A DNA stretch of 64,000 nucleotides from Fimbriimonadia bacterium (GTDB lineage Bacteria; Armatimonadota; Fimbriimonadia; Fimbriimonadales; GBS-DC), in NCBI GenBank assembly GCA_026129765.1, contig JAHCHP010000009.1, forward strand, positions 62,001 to 126,000, written 5' to 3'. Shown here piece after piece: positions 1 to 9,100 of this stretch. Positions within the stretch are counted from its first letter, which is position 1. Each line of letters starts with the position of its first letter. Both the position numbers and the translations under genes were made by a program. The notes under the pieces are model-generated. The model made no database searches and was not told where the DNA came from. It saw only the letters and a list, made by a program, of their open reading frames with translations.

Positions 1-1
1 T

Positions 2-310
2 GCGCAGTTCAAAAAACAGATCGCCCGACTGTTGGAAGCGGGAAAAGAACCCGCGATCGCCACCCATGACCCGCGCATGATTGAATTCGCGAAACAGGAA
101 GCGCGCGCCCGGAACTTGCAGCCACAACAGTATGAGTTTCAGTTGCTCTATGGCATCAGCCGCGAAACGCAAAAGCAATTGGTCGAACAAGGACACCGGA
201 CGCTCATCTATGTCCCTTATGGCGAGCAGTGGTATCCCTACTTCAGCCGCCGCTTGGCGGAACGCCCGGCAAATCTCTACTTCATTCTGAAAAGCTTGTT
301 CAAAAAATAA
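2..310 (+). CDS. Proline dehydrogenase, C-terminal part (5' truncated by window edge)
   Basis: This is the last 102 residues of a protein that begins before the window; the frame is open from base 2. The tail carries features typical of the proline dehydrogenase (PRODH) barrel: a THDPR segment, an FQLLYGI segment, and YVPYGEQWYPYFSRRLAERP, whose RRLAERPAN end is the conserved substrate/FAD-side helix. The family oxidises proline to pyrroline-5-carboxylate using FAD and feeds electrons to quinones. It stops 10 bp before ygfZ on the same strand, so the two may be co-transcribed. The family call rests on the C-terminal motifs only; whether it is monofunctional or part of a PutA fusion cannot be seen, but the short tail argues against a C-terminal P5C dehydrogenase domain. 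Confidence 0.85.
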   Translation, partial: AQFKKQIARLLEAGKEPAIATHDPRMIEFAKQEARARNLQPQQYEFQLLYGISRETQKQLVEQGHRTLIYVPYGEQWYPYFSRRLAERPANLYFILKSLFKK

Positions 311-320
311 AATAATCGAT

Positions 321-1301
321 ATGACTGCAGACTACGAATCGGTTCGCCAATATGCGGGTTGGCTGGATTTACAGGGATGGGGCTTGATCCGCGTCACAGG
401 CAGTGACCGTTCCCGCTTTCTTCAGGGACAAACCACGAATGACCTGAGCCAAGCGCACCCTGGAAAATGCTTGCCATCCGCCTTCTGCTCGCCCACCGGT
501 CATCTCCTGACCGATGCGCTTATTCTTAATGCGGGCGAAGAGTGGTTGATTCTGCTGCCGGAACTGACCTTTGGCGAAACGCTTGCGCGCCTGCACAACT
601 TGATCATTTTGGACGAGGTGGAATTGGAGCCTCTGAACGAATCGATAGGGGTTTTGAGCCTGCAAGGACCGCGGGCGCAGGATGTTTTGGAAGAAATAGA
701 GATGGAAAACATGCCTATAGAACCCCTGCAGCACCGAATCGCGCTTTGGAATGGGGCTGAGATTCGGGTGGTTCAGCGCGACCGCTCCGGGTCTGGCGGC
801 TATGACCTTTATGCGCCGTTTGCCGTGATGGAAGAGTTCAAAACCGCCTTGATTACCGCTGGCGCGCTGGAAATCGAACCTGCCTTATGGGACGTCCTGC
901 GCTATGAAGCGGGCATACCGCTTTACGGGGTCGATATGAACGAGCGCATTCTCGCGCCCGAAATGGGCAAAGCGTTCGAATCTTCTCATGTCAGCTACAC
1001 CAAAGGCTGCTACACGGGTCAAGAAGTGATTATGCGAATCCATTCGCGGGGACATACCAATCGCTCTTGGACCCCCTTACTGCTGGCGTCGGGCGCGTTG
1101 CCCCTCAGGGAAACCCCCATTGAGGCGCCGGGCAAACCGGATGCGGGCTGGGTCACAGGCGCGGTCTATTCTCCCGCGCTGAACGGGGTCTTGGTTTGGG
1201 GATTCGTTCGAAACGCCTTCATACAGGCAGGCACAGGATTAACGATTGGAGGCGCGAAGGCGCGAGTCATCGACAAAACGCCCTTCGCGCCCAGCAGATA
1301 A
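321..1301 (+). CDS. ygfZ: YgfZ/GcvT-family folate-binding protein
   Basis: A 326-residue cytoplasmic protein of the YgfZ branch of the aminomethyltransferase (GcvT) fold. The diagnostic YgfZ signature KGCYTGQE is present at residues 228-235, including the Cys conserved in the branch. The N-terminal GWGLIRVTGSDRSRFLQGQ is the usual folate-fold opening. Family members assist repair or assembly of iron-sulfur clusters in a tetrahydrofolate-dependent way. The gene follows the proline dehydrogenase end by 10 bp and abuts, tail to tail, the minus-strand gene that ends at the very next base. The start is the first ATG after the upstream stop; no strong Shine-Dalgarno sequence is visible. Confidence 0.9.
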   Translation: MTADYESVRQYAGWLDLQGWGLIRVTGSDRSRFLQGQTTNDLSQAHPGKCLPSAFCSPTGHLLTDALILNAGEEWLILLPELTFGETLARLHNLIILDEVELEPLNESIGVLSLQGPRAQDVLEEIEMENMPIEPLQHRIALWNGAEIRVVQRDRSGSGGYDLYAPFAVMEEFKTALITAGALEIEPALWDVLRYEAGIPLYGVDMNERILAPEMGKAFESSHVSYTKGCYTGQEVIMRIHSRGHTNRSWTPLLLASGALPLRETPIEAPGKPDAGWVTGAVYSPALNGVLVWGFVRNAFIQAGTGLTIGGAKARVIDKTPFAPSR

Positions 1302-2585
1302 TCAATAGAACAGGAACGGCCACCAATTCTTCATTGGTTTGCCCTGGTCATCTTTGCTCTTGTTTTTATAGCCCGGAATATTTTGCCGCCAATAGACCAG
1401 CCACCTGCCCATACAGTCGGGAGCCAGCGTCTCATACGGCTTCAGCGTATCGATACTCCACAGCTTCTTCACATCCTTGCCGCCCGGTCCGCTGCCGATG
1501 CGCCAATCCTCAATTGTGGACAAAACCGGTTGAGGATTGACTAAATCGTAATGACTGCGCCCATTGGGAGTAAAATGCACATTTCCGCCGGTCGCGTAAT
1601 ACTCTTTGAGCGTCCACTGCTTCTCCCCGTTCTTCACAATCGCGGTACTCTCATCGGGGTAGTCGATTCCCTTCCCCTCGCCCCATAAAGGATAGAAAGA
1701 ATTGAACCCCAGTTCCGGGAACCGCTTATCCAAATCGAACATCCCAAATTCATAGAAATATTTCTTGAAATAGGGAATGCATCCGCTATGCGCCATCCCT
1801 TCCATCGAATGCCCCAAGTTCTCCATTCCGCACCCAATTCCACGTTCGAAGTTCAACATATTTAGCCGAAGAGAACGACCGATGAATCGCTGCTCATCAT
1901 CGCCTCCATTTCCCGCCTGGCGATGCTGACCCGGAACTCTTCGGAATTGCTCGTCATACACCGGTTTGATCTCCACACACTCCAACCAGCCAACTTCACC
2001 GTCCGCCGCGCCGTTGAACCACACTTCATGAACCCAACCTTGATCCACCAGCTCTTTCAAGGTCAGGAATCGCTTGTTGTTCTTCGGGTCTTTGACCCCG
2101 ATCAATGCGGCAAACTCATCGGTAAAAAATCCGTCATAGCTGCCGTTCAAGCCATTGGCAGGTTTTACTTTTTTGCGCGGGGTAAAGCGGCTGTTCTTTC
2201 CTTTCGGTCCTGCCGGGTCTCCCAAATCGACATAACGCCAGACCGAATATTCCAAAAATCGGGGCGCGCTGGGGTCTTTATAGCCATGATAGCGGCTGCC
2301 TTCATTTACGGCGGTCAACAGATCCGCAAAAATTCTTTCCGGTTTTCCTGGCTCAATCCCATTGACAAAATTGATACAAAGCAGGCGCGGGCGCATCTGT
2401 CGAATGCGGTCATGATTCTTCACAATCCATTCATCCGAATTCGCATGACTGGTCGTATTTGGCCAAAGCGTTGTATCCCTGGGATCGCGCAGGGGTTTGG
2501 GCGTTCCATCAGCATTAAAATGCTCTTGCCAGCGCATCGCCTGCTTCAGCGATTCCGCCTGCAGTCGTTCCACATCCATTTTCAT
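1302..2585 (-). CDS. Conserved-looking protein of unknown function (427 aa)
   Basis: I do not recognise a named domain. The protein has no signal peptide or membrane segment and is rich in Trp, Tyr, Gly and Asn. Notable segments are RPRLLCINFVNGIEPGKPER, EGSRYHGYKDPSAPRF, GLNGSYDGFFTDEFAALIG, GCGMENLGHSMEGMAHSG and a C-terminal WLVYWRQNIPGYKN. Histidines and acidic residues in the LGHSMEGMAHSG block could bind metal, but that is a guess. The ATG at 2585 is preferred over a TTG seven codons upstream because AAAGAG lies a normal distance before it. Its stop directly abuts the stop of ygfZ, and its 5' end faces the DUF433 gene divergently. Confidence 0.7.
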   Translation of the reverse strand: MKMDVERLQAESLKQAMRWQEHFNADGTPKPLRDPRDTTLWPNTTSHANSDEWIVKNHDRIRQMRPRLLCINFVNGIEPGKPERIFADLLTAVNEGSRYHGYKDPSAPRFLEYSVWRYVDLGDPAGPKGKNSRFTPRKKVKPANGLNGSYDGFFTDEFAALIGVKDPKNNKRFLTLKELVDQGWVHEVWFNGAADGEVGWLECVEIKPVYDEQFRRVPGQHRQAGNGGDDEQRFIGRSLRLNMLNFERGIGCGMENLGHSMEGMAHSGCIPYFKKYFYEFGMFDLDKRFPELGFNSFYPLWGEGKGIDYPDESTAIVKNGEKQWTLKEYYATGGNVHFTPNGRSHYDLVNPQPVLSTIEDWRIGSGPGGKDVKKLWSIDTLKPYETLAPDCMGRWLVYWRQNIPGYKNKSKDDQGKPMKNWWPFLFY

Positions 2586-2653
2586 AGTATTTTGCTCTTT
2601 CGGCAAACTTGACTCATCCCCTGCTTTGAAGCAGTTATAATCAAGTGGGATTG

Positions 2654-2893
2654 ATGATAAGGACTGATTGGCGTGAACAAATTACCATTGACGCAAATAT
2701 CCAACGAGGCGCCCCAGTTTTGAAAGGCACACGCGTGTCGGTTCAGGTAGTCATCGGCTCTTTGGCTTCGGGCATGACTGTTGCTGAGGTGTGTGATCAG
2801 TATCGCCTGACACCAGAACAGGTACAAGCTGCTCTCTCATACGCTGCTGAAGTTATTGAACAGGAAAAGGTCTATGCTGTGGTTAGTCGATGA
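2654..2893 (+). CDS. DUF433 family antitoxin-like protein
   Basis: A small (79 aa) protein with the DUF433 layout: I-DANIQRGAPVLKGTRVSV followed by a helix-turn-helix-like stretch (GMTVAEVCDQYRLTPEQVQAALSYAAE). DUF433 proteins are usually encoded directly before a DUF5615 PIN-like partner and are regarded as VapB-like antitoxins. That is the arrangement here, with the partner's start codon inside this gene's 3' end. A -10-like TATAAT at 2636-2641 would place transcription start near 2648, so the ATG at 2654 is preferred over the GTG at 2645. Antitoxin function is inferred from family and context. Confidence 0.85.
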   Translation: MIRTDWREQITIDANIQRGAPVLKGTRVSVQVVIGSLASGMTVAEVCDQYRLTPEQVQAALSYAAEVIEQEKVYAVVSR

Positions 2894-3227
2894 AGGGCTA
2901 CCTAAAATTGTCATCGAGTGGCTACAACAGCGAGATATTGCATCCTCCGAGTGGCGTGGTGAGGAAGACAGTAGATTGTGGAAACTTGCTGGACATCAAG
3001 GTCGCATTATTCTAACACGAGATGTAGGATTTATGCATCCCGATGTTTTTCCTGCTCCTGTGGGAATGGTTATCATTCGTATCCCAAATACCCTTTATGC
3101 AGAAACCATACTTCAGGTTTTTCAAAGTGGTTTAGAAAGCGTTCCTGAAGACAGTTTATATCAAACATTAACCGTCATTGAACCGGGCAAAGTAAGACAG
3201 CGTCCCATGAGAACAATACAGTTTTAA
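2874..3227 (+). CDS. DUF5615 PIN-like toxin candidate
   Basis: A 117-residue protein of the DUF5615/Mut7-C-like PIN fold. It opens with MLWLVDEGLPKIVIEWLQQR, carrying the first acidic active-site position, and continues with HQGRIILTRDVGFMHP, the usual second acidic cluster (TRD). The ATG at 2874 is preceded by AGGAAAAGG; an upstream in-frame TTG at 2856 is less convincing. The gene overlaps the DUF433 gene by 20 bp in a different frame, typical of translationally coupled toxin-antitoxin pairs. RNase activity is expected from the fold but cannot be seen. Confidence 0.82.
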   Translation: MLWLVDEGLPKIVIEWLQQRDIASSEWRGEEDSRLWKLAGHQGRIILTRDVGFMHPDVFPAPVGMVIIRIPNTLYAETILQVFQSGLESVPEDSLYQTLTVIEPGKVRQRPMRTIQF

Positions 3228-3276
3228 TACAAATTTATCTGCTTCGAATTAGATCGCAATTCTCACAAAAATCGTC

Positions 3277-3282
3277 TATAAT
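3277..3282 (+). promoter_or_regulatory. -10 element before terC (leaderless-type start)
   Basis: A perfect TATAAT lies only 9 bases before the terC ATG at 3292, and no Shine-Dalgarno sequence intervenes. Transcription would start at or within about 3 bases of the start codon, so the mRNA is probably leaderless. The -35 region (TCGCAA at 3254-3259) is poor. Confidence 0.5.
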
Positions 3283-3291
3283 ATTCTGCCT

Positions 3292-4020
3292 ATGGATTGG
3301 CTGACAGACCCTCAAATATGGATTGGATTTCTAACGCTGGCGAGCTTAGAAATCGTGTTAGGCATTGACAACATTGTCTTCATCTCGATCATCGCCGGAA
3401 AACTCCCCGCCGAACAACGGGCAAAAGCGCGTATGATTGGCTTGGGGCTTGCGCTTGTGATGCGCATCCTGTTCCTTCTATCGATTTCTTGGATCATGCG
3501 CTTAGAACACCCGCTATTTACAGTGCTGGATATGGATATCTCTGGGCGCGACCTGATTTTGATTGTTGGCGGACTGTTCTTGGTGGGAAAAGCGACCTAT
3601 GAAATTCATGGGAAATTAGAAACGGAAGAGCATGGTTCCACTGCCTCCATCAAAGTCACGGGCATGACCGCCGCTATTATTCAAATCGTGTTGATTGACC
3701 TGGTGTTCTCTATCGACTCGGTGATTACCGCCGTCGGCATGGTGAAGCAGGTCGGTGTGATGATCGCAGCAGTGGTCGTCTCCATTCTCTTCATGCTGGC
3801 GTTCGCAGGCAAAGTAAGCGACTTCTTAGAGAAACATCCCACCCTGAAAATGCTGGCGCTGGCATTCTTGGTACTGATCGGTTTCAACTTGTTCGCCGAG
3901 GGTTTCGGGTATGAAATTCCAAAAGGTTATACCTATTTCGCGATGGCGTTTTCGTTGGGAGTCGAGGCATTGAACATTCGTCTCCGCAACAAACAGCAGC
4001 GACCGACCGACCCACACTAA
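3292..4020 (+). CDS. TerC family integral membrane protein
   Basis: A 242-residue membrane protein with about seven hydrophobic helices and the two TerC hallmark motifs in pseudo-symmetric halves: LEIVLGIDNIVFISI near residues 19-33 and IDLVFSIDSVITAVGM near 135-150. The paired Asp/Asn residues in these motifs line the proposed metal path. TerC/Alx relatives export or buffer metals such as manganese; older annotation links them to tellurium resistance. The gene stands alone and converges on the HEAT-repeat gene with 7 bp between stops. The substrate is not predictable from sequence. Confidence 0.9.
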   Translation: MDWLTDPQIWIGFLTLASLEIVLGIDNIVFISIIAGKLPAEQRAKARMIGLGLALVMRILFLLSISWIMRLEHPLFTVLDMDISGRDLILIVGGLFLVGKATYEIHGKLETEEHGSTASIKVTGMTAAIIQIVLIDLVFSIDSVITAVGMVKQVGVMIAAVVVSILFMLAFAGKVSDFLEKHPTLKMLALAFLVLIGFNLFAEGFGYEIPKGYTYFAMAFSLGVEALNIRLRNKQQRPTDPH

Positions 4021-4027
4021 GCCGCGT

Positions 4028-5926
4028 TCAAGACCCGTTGAGCAATTTTTGCGCCGCCTTGCGCACATCCTCCGACTCATCGGATCGGAGCGCGCGCTGC
4101 ACAATCGTTTTTGCTTCAGGGTATGCCTGCCGAGCCTGCCAAAGGTTAGTAATAATGGTGATTCGCAGAGTGGGACTTTGCTCCTTCGTCATCGCCTGTT
4201 TATGCGCTTGGAACGACTTTGCGCTCATCTTGCGCATTCCCAATCCGTCGGCTGCCTCATTTCGGACCTGCATCTCTTGCTCATTCAACATCGCGTAGAT
4301 GAGCGCGGCTTCCGCCTCGGAGGTTTTGATTTTTCTTAAGGCAGAAACCGCGGCATAACGCATATTGGGAGAGGAATGGCGCGCATAGGGCAGAATCGAT
4401 GATTGCGCGCGCGCGGACCCCGCATTCCCCAACGCCATCAACCAACTGACCCGGTCGTTGTTGGAGGAGGCGCGTTTCAAGGATTGGATCATCCAATCGA
4501 CCAGCGCGTTGCCGCGCGCGGGAGCCGACTTCAAAATCTGTTCTGTTACTTGCCCCAGTCCTAACCTTGCCGGATTGGCGACGTCGGGGTCACGCTCAGC
4601 CGTCAGTTTCTTCAGCGCGTTCTCCAACTCCTGGGTTGGCTCCTGAACACCACAGGTCAGCGGCACCAGAAAGCTATACGCTTCGCTGTTTTTCCGGTGT
4701 TCCCACATCAAATCGATCAAAGCGCGCTGCGCCTCGGGGGTTCCTGCGCCCTGCAGCGCGATGGCGATTAAGCGCGCTCGGGAGGAGAGCGGCGGTTGCT
4801 TCATGACATACTGCTTAGCACGTTCGCATGTGGCTGGCTGCAAATAGAACAGCGCGCGCCACTTCAAATAGAAGTCGGTTAAAGGTGTGATGTCCGCATC
4901 ATTGGGCAACGTCTGAGTCGCTTTCAACAGGCTGTCATAGGTCTCGCCTGCCAGCGCGATGCGGTGTTGCGCAATCGCATCTTGTTCCGGGTTGCTGACC
5001 GCCCCAAATAAGCGCGACGGCTTATAGATTTTCGCCCAAGCCTGGTATTTCGTTCGGGTTGCGCTGATTAAAGCAGGGTCGAGTGGCTCAGTCTTTTGCA
5101 ACCGCATTTGCAGCTGCGCGCTGCCCTCGCCCACCACCGTCTTTTGCATCAAATTCTTCTGGTTCCACGCGCCGCTGACCGACTGAATAGCTCCTGATTT
5201 CAGGTTAAAGACAAACTGCTGGGCACCGCTCGGTTGAGCCGTGATTTTTTTCCCCATCCCTGTATCGGTCAATTCGGTATAAGAGAGGCGCGTTTTGGCA
5301 ATCTTCCAATTCTCTTTGTCTTTAGATCGCACCTCATAACGCGCGCGGTAGCGACCCTCTGGCGCATCCTCATTCGCTTGCCATGGGCTTGTGCTTGCTT
5401 TGGAAAGCACACACTGAGTCGCGCTGATTAAGCCCCTCAGGGTGTTAATCACAAAAATCTCCTGCGTCATCGCTTGCCAGGTGCGCAGAATCTGCCCTTC
5501 CGGTCCCATCTCCACAAAAAACTCGCATTGATTCAGCATGCCTTTGAAGGCTTGACGGTCCGATTCGCTCATCGGCTGCTGGTCCACATTCAACTGGACA
5601 TCGCTCAGGTTGAACTGATATGCCAAGATCGAGTTGCTGCCCTTCTTCTCCACCAAGTAGATTCTCATCGCACCTTTCAAGGTCATCTGGTAGCGCTGGT
5701 CGTGGGCTTGAGTGGAAGGCTTCACACTGGGATCGCTCTCCTGCATCATTTTCAGGATGCGGGTCAAATAGAGTTTCTGGTCGGTTTCAAGAGTGAATTG
5801 GTAGGTTCGCTGCTGGTTGGGCGGGAAGCGATAGGCGGCTTTGGTTTGCGCCCATAACGCCTGCGAACCGTTCAGCCAAAGACAGCAGAATAGCAACATC
5901 CAGAGAGAATAAGCGCGTGTTTTCAT
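4028..5926 (-). CDS. Secreted HEAT-repeat protein
   Basis: A 632-residue protein with a clear signal peptide (hydrophobic stretch, cleavage likely after SQALWAQ). The first 300 residues are mixed beta-type sequence beginning YRFPPNQQRTYQFTLETDQ. The C-terminal half has alpha-helical HEAT-like repeats, for example ARAQSSILPYARHSSPNMRY, AAVSALRKIKTSEAEAALIY and VRNEAADGLGMRKMS. This order loosely recalls the lipovitellin-type N-terminal module of lipid carriers, a low-confidence resemblance. Localisation is periplasm or outside. It is monocistronic and convergent with terC. Function unknown. Confidence 0.75.
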   Translation of the reverse strand: MKTRAYSLWMLLFCCLWLNGSQALWAQTKAAYRFPPNQQRTYQFTLETDQKLYLTRILKMMQESDPSVKPSTQAHDQRYQMTLKGAMRIYLVEKKGSNSILAYQFNLSDVQLNVDQQPMSESDRQAFKGMLNQCEFFVEMGPEGQILRTWQAMTQEIFVINTLRGLISATQCVLSKASTSPWQANEDAPEGRYRARYEVRSKDKENWKIAKTRLSYTELTDTGMGKKITAQPSGAQQFVFNLKSGAIQSVSGAWNQKNLMQKTVVGEGSAQLQMRLQKTEPLDPALISATRTKYQAWAKIYKPSRLFGAVSNPEQDAIAQHRIALAGETYDSLLKATQTLPNDADITPLTDFYLKWRALFYLQPATCERAKQYVMKQPPLSSRARLIAIALQGAGTPEAQRALIDLMWEHRKNSEAYSFLVPLTCGVQEPTQELENALKKLTAERDPDVANPARLGLGQVTEQILKSAPARGNALVDWMIQSLKRASSNNDRVSWLMALGNAGSARAQSSILPYARHSSPNMRYAAVSALRKIKTSEAEAALIYAMLNEQEMQVRNEAADGLGMRKMSAKSFQAHKQAMTKEQSPTLRITIITNLWQARQAYPEAKTIVQRALRSDESEDVRKAAQKLLNGS

Positions 5927-5997
5927 AGTTTTATTGTGGCTGCTTTCGCATGCCCCTCAAAATAAAATACCCGAAAGCCTCGTCATGTAGTTTCCAC

Positions 5998-6075
5998 GTG
6001 AGGCGGTTTAGGTAAGAATCTCCAAACCGCCTCACAAAAAAACCTCGGCTCTGAAACTAAATCAGAGCCGAGGTT
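5998..6075 (-). terminator. Tandem hairpin terminator of the giant propeller gene
   Basis: On the minus strand a perfect 14-bp stem (arms 6041-6054 and 6062-6075, 7-nt loop) is followed at once by seven T residues. A second 12-bp stem (arms 5998-6009 and 6024-6035) comes next. The first is a textbook Rho-independent terminator for the gene ending at 6101; the second may be a back-up. Confidence 0.85.
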
Positions 6076-6100
6076 CAGGTTGCGCTTCAAAGAAGGGTTC

Positions 6101-9100
6101 TCAGAAGCAGGATATCCAAGTATTGTTGTACAAGTAACCTGAGTTGGAATAACCGGGCCAACTGAAGATCGTGTGAGTCCAGCTACGAGACCGTCGTAAC
6201 CATCCGCACTTCGATCCGCTCAAACCCCAGCAACAGGCATTGGCATACGCATAGAAACTGCCGCTTAACGCATTGATTGTGTTGTGAATCTGGAACGTAG
6301 TACTAACACAACAACCTAACACGGAAGCTGAAACTCGCGCAGTCAAGGTATCGTGGAGCAAGGTAATGGAACCGCCCACGCCGGCACTGGCAGAACACCC
6401 GAAGGAGAACGCCAAACCTGCCTGGATATAAGCGGACGAACTGACCGTTGGCTTGAACTCAGCTAACAACATAGGAGAAGAATTTACCGAGAACTCATAG
6501 GGTGCGCTTGCGGAGGCATTGAAACCTGCTGTCACCCTAATCGGTACGATTCCTAAGTAGAAGGTCCATGAGGTCTGGCGATTGATGTTCCAAGAGCCTA
6601 CCGATCCAGACACCGAATAAGAAAAAGGTTGGTTCTTGGTCATGCTCCAGAGCGTATTTCCAGCCACTCTGAAGTAAGCGTTCAACTTAAAGCTACCGTT
6701 CGCCACTTCCGCCAAAGCGTAAGCCTCCGCGACTTTCGCGCTGATCCCAAAGAAGTTGATACCCGCTTCACCCCTCGCTTCCGCTTTACCAGTGTTGCAG
6801 GTCACGTACACGTAGAGGCTGCCATTGGCATACACATTGATGTTGCTGTTGCCCAAAGAAACACTCTTCACCTGGCTGAAAGTGTAAGAACCGGCAGCGA
6901 TTCCAAAATCGCTACCACCGAAAGGATTGCCGAAGCCGTTGTCCTCTTTGCCCGACTTCTTGTCGCCCCAGAGCAGCGGATCGCCGTACATCGACACATA
7001 TGGCTCACTGCCATAACCCGCGACCGGATACGGCCACTCGCCCCGATGCGCCATATCCAACTCGCGCACCTGACGCAGATAATCGGCATAGTCAAACGGC
7101 TCCGCTGTATGACGAACTTCAGGCTCTTTGCCCGTGTCTTCGCCAAACTGATCGCTGCCATCGCCAAACCAACCCCGCAGGTTCGCCCCACCGCCGCCAC
7201 CCGAACAGGTGTCGCCAAAGTTGAACAGAACCGCTAATAGGTCGTTGTCATCCACGATATGATCCACCACGACATCCGCTAAGGACGCGCCCTCGGTACC
7301 GAATGCAAACAGCACCTCCAGCAAGTCGCGGTCATCCACGATGCCGTCGCCATTCACATCGCCCGGAGGCACACAACCGATTTGGTGAACAAACGCATCG
7401 CCCACCTGCATCGTGTCGCCATCCACTAAGTTCTCTGCAATCGAATGGAACGCTACTCGCTGACCGTCGCCGCTGATCACCGCATGATGGCTCGGACCAT
7501 CGGCTGGCAAGTCGTTGCGACCGGCGATCCCATACAAACGGTTGTTACCGGTATCTGCGATAAACACACGGGTCGTCTCTTGCGTATCGCCCGCCATGAA
7601 GTTCGTCGCTTCCGACACAAACGCTACCCGTTCGCCCGTCGCGCTGATGCTCGCGCCGTAGCTGTCGCCGTTGCCCTGACGACCGAAACTGTCCACCGAC
7701 ACGCGCTTGATCTCGCCCGTCTGACGATCCCACACAAACACATCTAACTTCCCATTGGTATCGTCGGGAACCAGATTCGTCGCATCCGACACAAACGCCA
7801 CATAGCGCCCGTCAAAACTCATCTTCGGGTTCATGATCTCGCCGTTCGGCTGTCCCACGTTCGGAATGCCCATCCGGGTAATCTGACCGGTAATCGTGTT
7901 GTAAACGAACAAGTCCGATTTGCCATTCGTATCCGACACAGGCAGCAGGTTCGTCGCATCCGATACAAACGCCAAGAAATTGCCGTCCCCGCTCAGAGAG
8001 GGATCCGCCGAGTTGCCGTTGGGTTGAATGGCTTGGCGCTGGATGCGAATCAGGGTGTCTTGCGAGTTGTCATACAGAAACACATCGCTGAACTCATTGG
8101 TGTCGTTCGGCACTAAGTTGCTCGCCAACGACGTGAAAGCCACATAACGACTATCCGCGCTGATGGTCGGCTGCACCGACTCTTGGTTGCCTAACGGTCC
8201 CCCGCCCGGCTCGCGCGAAACGATCTTCGTGTTGCCGTTGTTCCACAGAAAAACATCCGTCTGGTTGTTGGTGTCGTTCACCACAAAGTTGCTCGCTTCT
8301 GAGGCGAAGACCATCGCGCTGCCATCCATGTTCAACGCTAAATGGAACGAATTGCCGTTGCCCACCGTCGGAATACGGGTGAAGGGATTCGCCGTGTCCA
8401 CTTGCGCCATGAGAATGTCCGCAAACTCGTTGTCATCGCCTGCCAACAGGTTCGTCGCATAGGTCGCAAAAGCCACTCTACTGCCATCAAAACTGATCGC
8501 GGGAATACCGCTGGGATCATTGCCCTGGGTGCCAAGCAAAATCGATACGCCCACCGTGCGTTTGCGCTCCATATCCCGCACAAACACCTCTGTCGTCTCG
8601 TTCGTGTGATAAGAGACCATCGGACGATCGTTGGATCGCCAAGTGTTCGGGAAGCAACGTTTGCGAGGACCACTGCTGGAAGAGCGCGCGCCGAAAATCT
8701 GCTGGTCTAACACGCTCACACTGGTCTCATAGCCGTCTGCCGTCACCGAAATAACCTCGTTCATGCCTGTCAACAGATCGTGATCCACCAGCTTCGGCTC
8801 CACGCCCACTGCCTCTTGCCGAGGATACATCACATATCTGCCATCAGGACTGACTGCCACCATCGTCGGCAAGTGACTCGCATAATCATTCAAAACCGCC
8901 AACTCTTCCATTCGCCACGCATCGAACACATACAATGTGCTGCCTTGACCAGGAAACACCACCACATGCCCATCGCTGGACATCGTGCCGACCGCGAGGT
9001 TCTCCTCCGTCCAACTGAATGGCTCTAAGGCATCCAATTCACCGGTCAAGGAAACCAGAGTTGTAGAGGTATGACCCTCACCCTCTTGGTCAAACACCTC

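Noticed and set aside
369-734. Open frame on the minus strand inside ygfZ
   Set aside because: Shadow of a well-supported gene, with no family features and no ribosome-binding site.
1923-2612. 229-codon plus-strand frame opposite the unknown 427-residue gene
   Set aside because: The minus strand has the better start, RBS and protein-like composition; the plus frame looks like a GC-codon shadow.
6629-7237. 202-codon plus-strand frame within the giant propeller gene
   Set aside because: Antisense shadow; the opposite frame has clear signal peptide, propeller and dockerin motifs.
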